Assembly (NCBI GenBank): GCA_009702755.1
Contig: WLHL01000009.1
Location: 1 to 52,574, forward strand
Length of the DNA: 52,574 bases
Direction of reading: 5' to 3'
Origin: Actinomycetota bacterium
GTDB taxonomy: Bacteria; Actinomycetota; Acidimicrobiia; Acidimicrobiales; Ilumatobacteraceae
Notes under the pieces: generated by a model
Told to the model about the DNA's origin: nothing
The model's input: only the letters and a program-made list of their open reading frames with translations
Databases searched by the model: none
Shown: piece by piece, positions 7,118-15,725 of the stretch
Numbering within the stretch: the first letter of the stretch is position 1
Layout of the letters: each line of letters begins with the position of its first letter
Program-made: the position numbers and the translations under genes

Positions 7118-9263
7118 CTCCGGTGTGAACGGCGTATCGATACAAATGACCAAGTGCGGCGACCGCGCGGTTGCCGCTCGCATAGCAAAGGCGACCTGAT
7201 TCTCGTACTGCGACAACACCGGCATTGTCTGGGTCTGCGACAGCCAACTCTGTTGCAACAAGAATCGGCTTTCCCGTCCGGACAGACAACTCATGGGCTG
7301 CTTGAGCGAAACGAGCATCTTGACGCTCGTGATACTCAACGATTCGCTCTAAACCATGATCAGGATGGAAACGACCTTCTCGCATGAGGCGTGCCTGGTT
7401 TGCTTGAATACCGAGCCCGAGGTAAATCACTGCATCGACATTTGGATGAGATGCAATCATTTCCATCACTTCTGGGATGGTGTCTCTTGTTTCGCCACCA
7501 GCACAATCAACAGGGTTATTCCGGCTCCAGCGAGGTGGCAATTTCGTATCAATCTGTTGCTGAAGATCGGCGGGCAATTCCATTAATTGCAATGAACCAT
7601 CTCGCGCAATTGCATCACTCGTGACAACTCCCCATCCACCAGCAGTCGTCAAAATGATGACGTTGGGACCCTTGGGCAATGGTTGAGTTGCGAAGGTCGC
7701 AGCAGCTTCAAACGCTTCTTCCACGGTTGCAGCACGAGAGATTCCCCCTGCTCGACATGCTCCATCAAAGATTGAATCGTTGGCTGCAAGTGCACCTGTG
7801 TGGCTAGCAGCAGCACGGGCTCCATTCTCCGTCGCGCCACCTTTAACCAAAACAACGGGCTTACTCTTTGCGGCATTCGTGAGTCGTCTCATCAAACCTG
7901 CACCGTCGCTGATGCCCTCCACGTATGCGAGCGAAACACGAGTGGCATCATCAGTGCCGTACCACTCAATGAGATCAGCCACGCCAAGAGCCGCAGCATT
8001 GCCAGCAGAGACAGCACGACTAATACCTACTCCTGTTTGACGTGCGTAGTTCAAGAAACTTGACACAAAGTTTCCACTTTGACTTGCAACAGCAATAGCG
8101 CCTGCAGGCGGAAACGGAGCAACAATCTGCGCACAGAGGTTTGCTGGTGTTGAGACCACTCCTTGGCCGTTCGGTCCCGCAAGCAGAATGCCCAATTCAT
8201 CGGCAAGAGCGATGAGTTCTTCTTCTAACTTGCGTCCTTCGTCGCCGGCTTCTCCGTAACCGGCCGAAGTCAAAAATGCAGCCTTGACACCCTTCTTCGC
8301 ACATGCGCGCAGTAAATCTGGATTCGCCGAAGCAGGTGTACATACGAACACGAGATCAATCTGATCGTCTGGGAGAGCAGCAATGTCGGCAACAGTCTTG
8401 ATGCCGAGTACTTCTTCACCTTGAAGGTTGGTACCAAAGACCGCGCCGTTATATCCACTCGCCAAGATGTTGTGAAGAGAGACGAAACCGAACTTGCCTG
8501 GGTGAGTTGACGCGCCAGTGACCAAAACTCCACGAGGTTCAAACAGTGCCATGAACTGCTCATGGGAGTACGGAGGACGTACGGTTCCTTCATTCGTGGA
8601 CCGTTGGCCCAGTTCGACAAGTGCATCGACTGCAACAAGATCTCCGTTGCTTTTTACAATGAGTGGGTTGATATCGACAGACACAATGTCGGCGCGGTCT
8701 GTTGCGACTGCGGAAAGGCCCATCAAACAATCAACGACTTGATTGACGTTGACGGCTGACTCCCCACGGAATTCTTCAAGAAGCCCTTGCATACGCAGTG
8801 ACTTCACCATGTCGAGAGCTATCTCTTTGGTGAGTGGAGCTGGCCTGAATGCCACGTCCTTGATGACCTCGGCCATAATGCCGCCGACGCCGAGCATCAC
8901 TGTTGGACCGAACTGTTGATCGACAAGAAGGCCAGCGATTAATTCGCGTGTGCCTGACACCATGGGGGCAACTAGAACATGTACTTCACCGTCGTCTGGA
9001 GTAGCGGCAGCAAAAAGTTCAGTTGCAGCCTGATGGACTGCAGCAGCGTCATTGAGACGAAGACGAACTAAACCTCGTTCAGTCTTGTGGGCAATTTTGT
9101 CTCCGCCCAATTTTGCGACAACCGGAAAACCCAAAGCGGTTGCTGCAGTGACAGCTTCATCAGGGCCAAAGACCTTATGTTCGGGAGCAAATGGCACCCC
9201 GTATGTCGCCAGCAACTCCTTGGAGGCTGCTTCGGACAATGTGGAAGAACTATGAGTAGACAC
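7107..9263 (-). CDS. ADP-forming acyl-CoA synthetase-like protein (ATP-grasp + CoA-binding + ligase, 718 aa)
   Basis: Related to NDP-forming acetyl-CoA synthetases, which interconvert acyl-CoA + ADP + Pi with acid + ATP + CoA. The domain order is unusual: an ATP-grasp half first (about 1-225, with GFPVVAKLGG and DINPLIV), then CoA-binding (GVLVTGASTHPGKFG, about 245-350), then succinyl-CoA-ligase-like domains with GPNGQGV, SQSGN and the phosphohistidine loop AASHTGALA. Most PatZ/Acd fusions have the reverse order. Substrate is unknown; propionyl-, acetyl- or pimeloyl-type acids are all possible. GTG start at 9263, with TACGGT 8 bases upstream. It heads the run that continues into dacB. Confidence 0.85.
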   Translation of the reverse strand: MSTHSSSTLSEAASKELLATYGVPFAPEHKVFGPDEAVTAATALGFPVVAKLGGDKIAHKTERGLVRLRLNDAAAVHQAATELFAAATPDDGEVHVLVAPMVSGTRELIAGLLVDQQFGPTVMLGVGGIMAEVIKDVAFRPAPLTKEIALDMVKSLRMQGLLEEFRGESAVNVNQVVDCLMGLSAVATDRADIVSVDINPLIVKSNGDLVAVDALVELGQRSTNEGTVRPPYSHEQFMALFEPRGVLVTGASTHPGKFGFVSLHNILASGYNGAVFGTNLQGEEVLGIKTVADIAALPDDQIDLVFVCTPASANPDLLRACAKKGVKAAFLTSAGYGEAGDEGRKLEEELIALADELGILLAGPNGQGVVSTPANLCAQIVAPFPPAGAIAVASQSGNFVSSFLNYARQTGVGISRAVSAGNAAALGVADLIEWYGTDDATRVSLAYVEGISDGAGLMRRLTNAAKSKPVVLVKGGATENGARAAASHTGALAANDSIFDGACRAGGISRAATVEEAFEAAATFATQPLPKGPNVIILTTAGGWGVVTSDAIARDGSLQLMELPADLQQQIDTKLPPRWSRNNPVDCAGGETRDTIPEVMEMIASHPNVDAVIYLGLGIQANQARLMREGRFHPDHGLERIVEYHERQDARFAQAAHELSVRTGKPILVATELAVADPDNAGVVAVRESGRLCYASGNRAVAALGHLYRYAVHTGVAR

Positions 9264-9312
9264 GGATATACACCGTAGTCAATACCTTGTCGCTCAGGAG
9301 GATGAACCGTTA

Positions 9313-10086
9313 CTACGACGTATGTTTCAGAACAAGAGCACCAATATCTGCTGCCATTTCACCAATAACCAAGTGGCCAGCTGGTAGTTCCACGAGGGTT
9401 GCATGGGGCACGATGGCTGAAATATGGCGTGATTTGGAGATATCCACCCAGCGGTCTTGCAGGCCGCCAATGACAAGACATGGCATTGAGATGAGAGGTA
9501 GATCGCTCTCAATGTCGACACGAATATCTAGTTCCAAATGGGCGTCAGAGCCAGGCTGAACGGTGGATGCTGCCAAGGCAACTACTCCATCCCACATGGG
9601 TTCAATCATCTCGAGTGTTTCTGGCGTGTAGCCGTCAACCAGTGCGTAACGAATAAACAACTCTGGACTGATTGCAATCAGGCGACGCCATAAGTCAAAG
9701 GTTCCGCGCATCCGGGCGTCACTTTGCGACCATCCGCACAGAGACGTGACTGAAAGAACACGCGAAGAATGCAAGGCAGCTGTGTGAAGTGCACATACGG
9801 CTCCGAGGGAATAGCCAACTACGTGAAACGTTTCGTGACCGAGATTACTCATGAGAGCAACTGCGTCGTCAACGATGTCGTCTAGTTCCAGAGGCGCAGT
9901 GGGTATATCGGATTCGCCCGAACCAGGAAACTCAAACACGACCCACGTGCGGTCATCGCCGCAGGATGCACGGACTTGATCCCACGCGTTACCCGACTGA
10001 GTGGTTCCGTGAAAAGCCAATATCGCTGGGCCCGTGCCATTGACGTTGTATCCGATATTTCGACCGCGATGTTGAAAAACTGCCAT
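9313..10086 (-). CDS. Alpha/beta-hydrolase fold protein
   Basis: A 257-residue hydrolase with the canonical triad in order: nucleophile elbow GYSLG (about residues 91-95), acid in GLQDRWV, and His in LPAGHLV near the C terminus; the oxyanion strand is LAFHGTTQSG. It resembles the haloperoxidase/enol-lactonase-type group. Substrate cannot be inferred. It lies 29 bases downstream of the tetR stop on the same strand, so it may be cotranscribed with the regulator and belong to the same lipid-related regulon. Confidence 0.85.
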   Translation of the reverse strand: MAVFQHRGRNIGYNVNGTGPAILAFHGTTQSGNAWDQVRASCGDDRTWVVFEFPGSGESDIPTAPLELDDIVDDAVALMSNLGHETFHVVGYSLGAVCALHTAALHSSRVLSVTSLCGWSQSDARMRGTFDLWRRLIAISPELFIRYALVDGYTPETLEMIEPMWDGVVALAASTVQPGSDAHLELDIRVDIESDLPLISMPCLVIGGLQDRWVDISKSRHISAIVPHATLVELPAGHLVIGEMAADIGALVLKHTS

Positions 10087-10115
10087 ACCTCGACGGTAGA
10101 CGATGACAGCAGGTC

Positions 10116-10739
10116 CTACGAACGAAGCAACGCTGACTTAAAAAACTGAATCACGTGTTCTTGATGGTCAGAAACATTCTTGGAGTTCATCGCATTGTCA
10201 TCAATGAGTCCATCAACAAAGGGTGAGTCAGAGAAATACGTGAGAATCGCCCCGTATCCGGTGATGAGAAGATGTCGCGCGTCAAGTCGAGTGAAGACTC
10301 CTTCGTCCATCTGGCTTTCTAGGTATGTCACTGCGTTGTCGAAAAATGGACGAAGAACGCCTGAGAGGTCAATTCCTAAATGGACTCCCCCGTCCAAAGC
10401 TTCACGACGCATGATTCGCACGTAGTCAGGAGTTTCGGCGAAAAGGTCTAGACACGCTCGCAAGACAAGCTCTGCCTTGTCCCACCCTGCTGCGGGCACA
10501 TCAACTGCCTCGTCGAGACGCTCCATCCAGTCAGACAACAATCGCTCAAAGACATCTCCGTACAGAGCTTCCTTGCTCGGAAAGTGATGCAACAAACTGG
10601 GACGACGTATCCCCACGCCTGCCGCAATGTCATTGAGCGATGTGCCTTCGTATCCCTTCTCGGCAAAGCACTTCAGCGCCTCGTCAAGAATCTGATCTCG
10701 TGTCGAGGGTGCGGATTCAGAAGATGTGGCAACGGACAC
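10116..10739 (-). CDS. TetR-family transcriptional regulator
   Basis: A 207-residue repressor-type protein with an N-terminal TetR helix-turn-helix (STRDQILDEALKCFAEKGYEGTS...IAAGVG...LLHHFPSKEALY, about residues 13-60) and a helical ligand-binding domain. The GTG at 10739 is chosen over in-frame codons further upstream because a TATCTT box (10751-10746) ends exactly 6 bases before it and because upstream codons run through the operator. It is divergent from the desaturase; the shared operator at 10765-10782 suggests it represses both that gene and itself. The ligand is probably an acyl-CoA or fatty acid, by context only. Confidence 0.92.
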   Translation of the reverse strand: MSVATSSESAPSTRDQILDEALKCFAEKGYEGTSLNDIAAGVGIRRPSLLHHFPSKEALYGDVFERLLSDWMERLDEAVDVPAAGWDKAELVLRACLDLFAETPDYVRIMRREALDGGVHLGIDLSGVLRPFFDNAVTYLESQMDEGVFTRLDARHLLITGYGAILTYFSDSPFVDGLIDDNAMNSKNVSDHQEHVIQFFKSALLRS

Positions 10740-10745
10740 TCTGAC

Positions 10746-10793
10746 AAGATATCGGCTCGACTGCCTACCTACCAGTAGGTAGTGGGTTATGGT
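10746..10793. promoter_or_regulatory. Divergent tetR / desaturase promoters with 18-base TetR-type operator
   Basis: CTACCTAC-CA-GTAGGTAG at 10765-10782 is a perfect 8+2+8 inverted repeat. On the plus strand TATGGT (10788-10793) ends 6 bases before the desaturase ATG at 10800; on the minus strand TATCTT (10751-10746) ends 6 bases before the tetR GTG at 10739. With a 17-base spacer, the -35 regions of both promoters fall inside the palindrome, so one bound repressor would block both. Confidence 0.82.
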
Positions 10794-10799
10794 GCATCT

Positions 10800-11561
10800 A
10801 TGAATTCGGTTCTGCAATCACTTCTCATGGCCTCGATAGGCGCAGCAATTGTCACCACAGTTGCCAACACCTGCACAACGGTGTACTTGCATCGAGGGTT
10901 GAGCCACCGTGCATTGACTCTCCATCCAGCTGCTGCATGGGTCTTTCGAGCCCTTATTTGGTTGTCAACCGGAATCAAGCCAAAAGAATGGGTTGCTGTT
11001 CATCGCAAGCACCATGCATTTACAGACTCAGAAGGTGATCCTCACTCCCCCGTCTTGTTGGGATGGAAGAGGGTCCAGAAGGGCAATGTGATGCTGTATC
11101 GCGAGGCTCTCGCCGATAAGAGCATCATCACTAAGTACGCAAAGGACCTGCCAGACGACAAATGGGATCGCTGGTTTTTTGGCCATAACAAGACAGGGCT
11201 TGTGACTGGCATTGCAATCTTGATGCTTGTCCTTGGGCCATGGACTGGATTACTGGCTGCTTTCATTCACGCCAACGTGTATCTCGCTGTTAATGCGGGC
11301 GTCAATGCGTTAGGTCATCACTTTGGACGTCGCCCCTATGCGAACCAAGCAACCAATCTTCAGTGGCTTGCATTTCTCACCATGGGTGAGGGACTGCACA
11401 ACAATCACCATGCAGCGCCGTCATCGCCCCGACTCTCACATCAGCGCGGTCAAATTGATCCAGGCTGGTGGGTCATCAGCACCTTGAAGGCTCTTCGGTT
11501 GGCCACACTTCGCTTCAGTGATGTGCGACTCTCGCGCGCAGCACGCACCGGCGCCGCCTAA
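10800..11561 (+). CDS. Membrane acyl-CoA/acyl-lipid delta-9-type fatty acid desaturase
   Basis: Di-iron membrane desaturase of 253 residues introducing a double bond into acyl chains. The three histidine boxes are HRGLSH (31-36), HRKHH (68-72) and HNNHH (200-204), with an extra GHHFG before box three. Hydrophobic spans fall at about 9-27, 42-60, 132-150 and 152-170. Desaturases of this family need electrons from a ferredoxin or oxidoreductase, which is not adjacent. ATG at 10800 is preferred to GTG 10782, which lies in the operator, because of the -10 box 6 bases upstream. It is probably under TetR control as a membrane-fluidity gene. Confidence 0.93.
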   Translation: MNSVLQSLLMASIGAAIVTTVANTCTTVYLHRGLSHRALTLHPAAAWVFRALIWLSTGIKPKEWVAVHRKHHAFTDSEGDPHSPVLLGWKRVQKGNVMLYREALADKSIITKYAKDLPDDKWDRWFFGHNKTGLVTGIAILMLVLGPWTGLLAAFIHANVYLAVNAGVNALGHHFGRRPYANQATNLQWLAFLTMGEGLHNNHHAAPSSPRLSHQRGQIDPGWWVISTLKALRLATLRFSDVRLSRAARTGAA

Positions 11562-11569
11562 CGCACAAG

Positions 11570-11575
11570 TACTCT
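11570..11575 (+). promoter_or_regulatory. Leaderless -10 box for nagA operon
   Basis: TACTCT ends 6 bases before the ATG at 11582. It lies in the 20-base gap after the desaturase stop, so nagA-tkt-tal can be transcribed separately from the desaturase. It also argues for ATG 11582 rather than GTG 11576 as the start. Confidence 0.5.
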
Positions 11576-11581
11576 GTGACC

Positions 11582-12673
11582 ATGTCGGTCGTCGTCACAT
11601 GTGAACACTTCTTCGACGGTGTCACCATGCATGGTGCCCGCAGAGTGACTTATGAGAACGGTGCCATTGTTGCAATAGAGCCGTTCGACGGGATTCCAGA
11701 CCATCACGTCATTTCACCTGGATTTGTTGACATCCAGATGAATGGATTTGAACAATGGGATGTTGCCCGAAGTTCAGCTTTAGAACTGCGAGACCTCGGT
11801 AATCGACTGCAGAAACTGGGAACAACAACCTGGTTGGGAACAATTACCACTGCACCACTTGACTCGCTTTCACGTTCTATTACGACCATAGATACGGGAG
11901 TTGCTCGAGACGAGATTCCTGGATGCGTCGGGATACATGTTGAGGGTCCATTTCTAGGTGCTGCTCCAGGGGCCCATAATCCGTCTTGGATAATCCCAGT
12001 TGACAAAGGGTGGATTCAACAACTTCCTGCCAACGTTCGTTTAGTCACTCTCGCTGCCGAACAGGACGATGTCGTTGCAGGCATCTCACTCCTTCGTGAA
12101 AAGGGCGTTGCTGTTTCCATTGGGCACTCTCGTCCGAATGTGGATCAATGGAAGCTGGCTCGCGAGGCTGGCGCCACTTTGGTGACACACCTCTTCAACG
12201 GTATGAGTGGAATCCATCATCGTGAAGAGGGATTGGCCCTCATGGCACTCAACGACCGCGACGTGTTTACTGGTCTGATTGGTGATCTGGTGCATGTCTC
12301 GCCAGAGGCAGTTCTGCTGGCTTTCACCGTCAAAGGAGATGGCCGACTGTGTTTGGTTTCCGACACTGTGGGTTGGTCTTCTTCATGGGCTCAAAAACGA
12401 GATATTGAGATACGTGATGGTTCACCACGATTACCGAATGGCACATTGGCCGGAAGTTCTACATCGCTCGCTGAATGTGTACGCAGAGTAGTGACCCTTG
12501 CAGGAGTGCCTCTTGAACAAGCCCTTCGCGCAGCAACTTCAGCACCGGCAGACGCTATTGGTCTCTCCAACGTTGGGCGCCTCGCTGTTGGCCAACAAGC
12601 AGATTTTGTTGCGCTCGATAACTTGCTCTATGTGACGAGGACCTGGAGCCGATTAGTGTCTCTACGTGGCTAA
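11582..12673 (+). CDS. nagA: N-acetylglucosamine-6-phosphate deacetylase
   Basis: Amidohydrolase (363 residues) converting GlcNAc-6-P to GlcN-6-P and acetate, used in amino-sugar catabolism and cell-wall recycling. Recognisable NagA segments: GFVDIQMNG after the N-terminal beta-sandwich, the metal-ligand HVEGPFLG, SIGHS, THLFNGMSG with a following HHREEG, DLVHVSP and the catalytic-Asp strand LVSDTVG. GTLAGSSTSL near the end is typical. No nagB is in the window. The gene overlaps tkt by 8 bases, so amino-sugar breakdown appears coupled to the pentose phosphate enzymes that follow. Confidence 0.92.
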   Translation: MSVVVTCEHFFDGVTMHGARRVTYENGAIVAIEPFDGIPDHHVISPGFVDIQMNGFEQWDVARSSALELRDLGNRLQKLGTTTWLGTITTAPLDSLSRSITTIDTGVARDEIPGCVGIHVEGPFLGAAPGAHNPSWIIPVDKGWIQQLPANVRLVTLAAEQDDVVAGISLLREKGVAVSIGHSRPNVDQWKLAREAGATLVTHLFNGMSGIHHREEGLALMALNDRDVFTGLIGDLVHVSPEAVLLAFTVKGDGRLCLVSDTVGWSSSWAQKRDIEIRDGSPRLPNGTLAGSSTSLAECVRRVVTLAGVPLEQALRAATSAPADAIGLSNVGRLAVGQQADFVALDNLLYVTRTWSRLVSLRG

Positions 12674-14618
12674 CAAACTGACTGCAGAACAAGACCAACA
12701 AGCAATTGCCCTTATTCGCGGCATTGCGCTTGACGCACCGTTGAAGGCGAAAAGTGGCCATCAAGGCACTGCAATGTCGCTCGCGCCACTTGCACATGTT
12801 CTTTACAGTCGAATTCTGCAGCATGATCCCTCGCAGCCACAGTGGATCAACAGGGACCGTTTCATTCTTTCGAATGGACACGCATCGATTCTCCAGTATG
12901 CGATGTTGTATCTCGGAGGTTGGGGACTTTCGTTAGATGATCTCAAGAGTTTCCGACAGTGGGATTCTGCAACCCCTGGACACCCTGAAGTCGGACACAC
13001 TGCTGGTGTTGAGGTAACGACAGGTCCGCTTGGCCAAGGTTTTGCGAACGCCGTTGGCATGGCCATTGCCGAGAGCCACCTTCGCGCAGTGCATGGCGCT
13101 AAGGCAGTGGACCACCACACGTATGTGATTGTTGGTGACGGTTGTTTGATGGAGGGAATCAGTCACGAGGCGGCATCTCTTGCGGGCCATCTCAAACTCG
13201 ACCATCTGGTCTGTGTGTTTGATGACAACAAGATCACCATTGACGGTTCAACTGACCTCACATGTACCGACGATGTTCCGGCCCGCTTCCGTTCTTACGG
13301 TTGGAACGTCATCGAGGCTGGCGAGATTGCAGAAGATTGCGATGCACTAGAAAAGGTACTGCTCGCAGCAAAGTCTCATAGCGGTGCACCAACCATGATC
13401 GTGTTACGCACTCATATTGGGTTTCCCTCCCCAGAGATGACAGACAAGCACGAGGCACACGGAAATCCATTTACCGCTGAACTTGTCACGTCGACCAAAA
13501 AGGTGATGGGAATCCCTGATGAGCCTTTCTGGGCTCCTGAAGACCTCGTTGCTACGTATCGCTCGCACATATTGTCGCGAGGAAGCGCATCACGGATTGC
13601 ATGGGAAACATCGGTTTCTCCCGAAGTTAAGAAGACACTTGAAGCCCATCATTCTCCAGTTGATGCGGCAGTTGTTTCAGCAGCGCTTCCTGTGTACGAC
13701 GCGGCGACGAACCTAGCAACACGACAGGCGTTTCAGAAGGTCATTGAAGCAACCGATGCCGTGCTCCCCCATGTCATTGCTGGCGCAGCAGACCTCACGG
13801 GAAACACCGGCGCGAAATTGTCGGCTACCACAGGCTTTTCTTCATCTAATCCCTCCGGCAAGCAGATCTATTACGGCATCCGCGAACATGCGATGGGCGC
13901 AGCCATGGTGGGCATGGCATTACACGGTGGAGTCATTCCTGTCGGTGGAACATTCTTTGTCTTTGCTGACTACATGCGACCTTCGATTCGTTTGGCTGCT
14001 TTGTCAGGCGCTCGCTGTGTGTTTGTTTTCAGTCATGACTCCGTAGGAGTGGGCGAAGATGGTCCGACGCACCAGCCCATTGAGCATCTCTCTTCGTTGC
14101 GATCAATACCTGGCCTGCAAGTGATTCGTCCCGCTGACCCGAATGAGACTGCTCAAGCATGGCTTACTGCTGTTACTCATAACGGTCCCACAGCAATCAT
14201 TCTGAGTCGTCAGAATGTTCCATCTGTCACTGATGGATCTGCAGTGAACCCAGGGGCCGCCATCATCAAGAAGGTTGCATCACCTGTTGCGACAATCATC
14301 GGTACAGGCTCTGAAGTCGGAACAGCCCTGGAAGCCGCTGTTCTCTTGGAGACTGAAGGCATAGCCGTCAACGTTGTATCTCTTCCCTCTTGGGATCGAT
14401 TCTTGTCTCTCTCTGCGAATGCGCGAGATGCGATTATCCCTACAAATCTTCCTCGAATCAGTGTTGAAGCTGGTTCGACCTTCGGCTGGGCTGCTCTTGC
14501 AACACACAGCGTAGGTATCGACCGCTTCGGCGCGAGCGCACCGGGCAATGTCGTGATGGAGAAGCTGGGCATATCGGCAGCGAATGTTGCTGCCACAGTG
14601 AAGAGCGCAATCGCATAA
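12666..14618 (+). CDS. tkt: Transketolase
   Basis: Thiamine-diphosphate enzyme of the non-oxidative pentose phosphate pathway, 650 residues, full length. Visible: KSGHQGTAMSLAPLAHVLY, SNGHAS, the ThDP-binding GDG...N segment (VGDGCLMEG ... DDNKITIDG), then the pyrimidine-binding domain with YGIREHAMG and the C-terminal domain. Start GTG at 12666 overlaps the nagA stop by 8 bases; its stop overlaps the tal ATG by 1 base (TAATG). Clearly cotranscribed nagA-tkt-tal. Confidence 0.97.
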   Translation: MANKLTAEQDQQAIALIRGIALDAPLKAKSGHQGTAMSLAPLAHVLYSRILQHDPSQPQWINRDRFILSNGHASILQYAMLYLGGWGLSLDDLKSFRQWDSATPGHPEVGHTAGVEVTTGPLGQGFANAVGMAIAESHLRAVHGAKAVDHHTYVIVGDGCLMEGISHEAASLAGHLKLDHLVCVFDDNKITIDGSTDLTCTDDVPARFRSYGWNVIEAGEIAEDCDALEKVLLAAKSHSGAPTMIVLRTHIGFPSPEMTDKHEAHGNPFTAELVTSTKKVMGIPDEPFWAPEDLVATYRSHILSRGSASRIAWETSVSPEVKKTLEAHHSPVDAAVVSAALPVYDAATNLATRQAFQKVIEATDAVLPHVIAGAADLTGNTGAKLSATTGFSSSNPSGKQIYYGIREHAMGAAMVGMALHGGVIPVGGTFFVFADYMRPSIRLAALSGARCVFVFSHDSVGVGEDGPTHQPIEHLSSLRSIPGLQVIRPADPNETAQAWLTAVTHNGPTAIILSRQNVPSVTDGSAVNPGAAIIKKVASPVATIIGTGSEVGTALEAAVLLETEGIAVNVVSLPSWDRFLSLSANARDAIIPTNLPRISVEAGSTFGWAALATHSVGIDRFGASAPGNVVMEKLGISAANVAATVKSAIA

Positions 14619-15721
14619 TGAGCGAGATATTGCGTCGCACATTTGATGAGTTTGGACAAAGTCCATGGTTGGACAATCTGCAACGCAGTTACATCACCTC
14701 GGGAAAATTGGCAGAGTTGATTTCGTCGGGAGTTCGAGGTCTCACCTCTAATCCAACAATCTTTCAAAAAGCTATTCAAGGTTCTGATGATTATGACGAT
14801 CAGTTCACTGCTGAGATTCGTAATGGAGCAACACCGCTTGAGGCCTACTGGTCACTTGTCATCAAGGACATCAACGATGCGCTTGAAGTTTTTGCAGATT
14901 TGTACTCTTCGTCATCTGGACTTGATGGGTTTGTCAGCGTAGAAGTCGATCCTCGTCTCGCCAGAGATGGTGAGAAGACATTGATAGCTGCTCGAGATCT
15001 AGATGATCGAATTAATCGCTCAAATGTCATGATCAAGATTCCTGCAACTGAAGAAGGTTTACCAGCGATAGAGCAGATGATCTCAGAAGGACGAAATGTC
15101 AATGTCACTTTGATCTTCAGCCTTCAGCGGTACCAGCAGGTCATGGACGCGTATGTTGGTGGACTTGAGGCTCGAGCAGTTCGTGGCCTCGACATTTCCT
15201 CCATTCAAAGTGTTGCGAGCTTCTTTATTAGTCGCGTTGACAACGAAATTGATGAGCTATTGAACAAGGACGGATCTCCGGAAGCACTTGACTTACGCGG
15301 CAAGTCAGCGATTGCCCAAGCGCGTTTGGCGTATGCCCTCTTCCAAACAACGTTCTCTGGCGAACGTTGGGAGAAACTGTCGGCTCTTGGGGCTTCTGTG
15401 CAACGACCGTTGTGGGCATCCACTTCAACAAAGAATCCGTCCTATCCGGACACGTTATATATCGATGAACTCATAGGGCCGATGACGGTGAACACAATTC
15501 CCGAGGCAACGCTCAATGCATTCGCAGAACATGGAAATCCATCTCGATCAATTGACATGAATGTGGCAGCAGCAGTCGATGTCTGGAAATCACTCCGTAA
15601 ATACGGCGTTGACGTTGATGATGTGGCTCGCAAACTCGAACGAGAAGGTGTTGCTTCTTTCATTAAGAGTTTCGACGAACTTGTAGACGCCTTGAATGAG
15701 AAGGCAGCCTCCTTAGGCTGA
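14618..15721 (+). CDS. tal: Transaldolase
   Basis: Transfers dihydroxyacetone between sugar phosphates; 367 residues, the long actinobacterial/TalB-like length. The Schiff-base Lys sits in MIKIPAT; other family segments are GLTSNPTIF, EVDPRLARD, NVTLIFSLQRY, ISRVDNEID, and WASTSTKNPSYPDTLYIDELIGP. It directly follows transketolase (1-base overlap), the usual metabolic partner. The LOG-family gene starts 4 bases after its stop. Confidence 0.97.
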   Translation: MSEILRRTFDEFGQSPWLDNLQRSYITSGKLAELISSGVRGLTSNPTIFQKAIQGSDDYDDQFTAEIRNGATPLEAYWSLVIKDINDALEVFADLYSSSSGLDGFVSVEVDPRLARDGEKTLIAARDLDDRINRSNVMIKIPATEEGLPAIEQMISEGRNVNVTLIFSLQRYQQVMDAYVGGLEARAVRGLDISSIQSVASFFISRVDNEIDELLNKDGSPEALDLRGKSAIAQARLAYALFQTTFSGERWEKLSALGASVQRPLWASTSTKNPSYPDTLYIDELIGPMTVNTIPEATLNAFAEHGNPSRSIDMNVAAAVDVWKSLRKYGVDVDDVARKLEREGVASFIKSFDELVDALNEKAASLG

Positions 15722-15725
15722 TTGC

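Noticed and set aside
14210-14779. 189-codon frame antisense to tkt/tal
   Set aside because: Spans the junction of two well-supported genes on the other strand and shows no family pattern.
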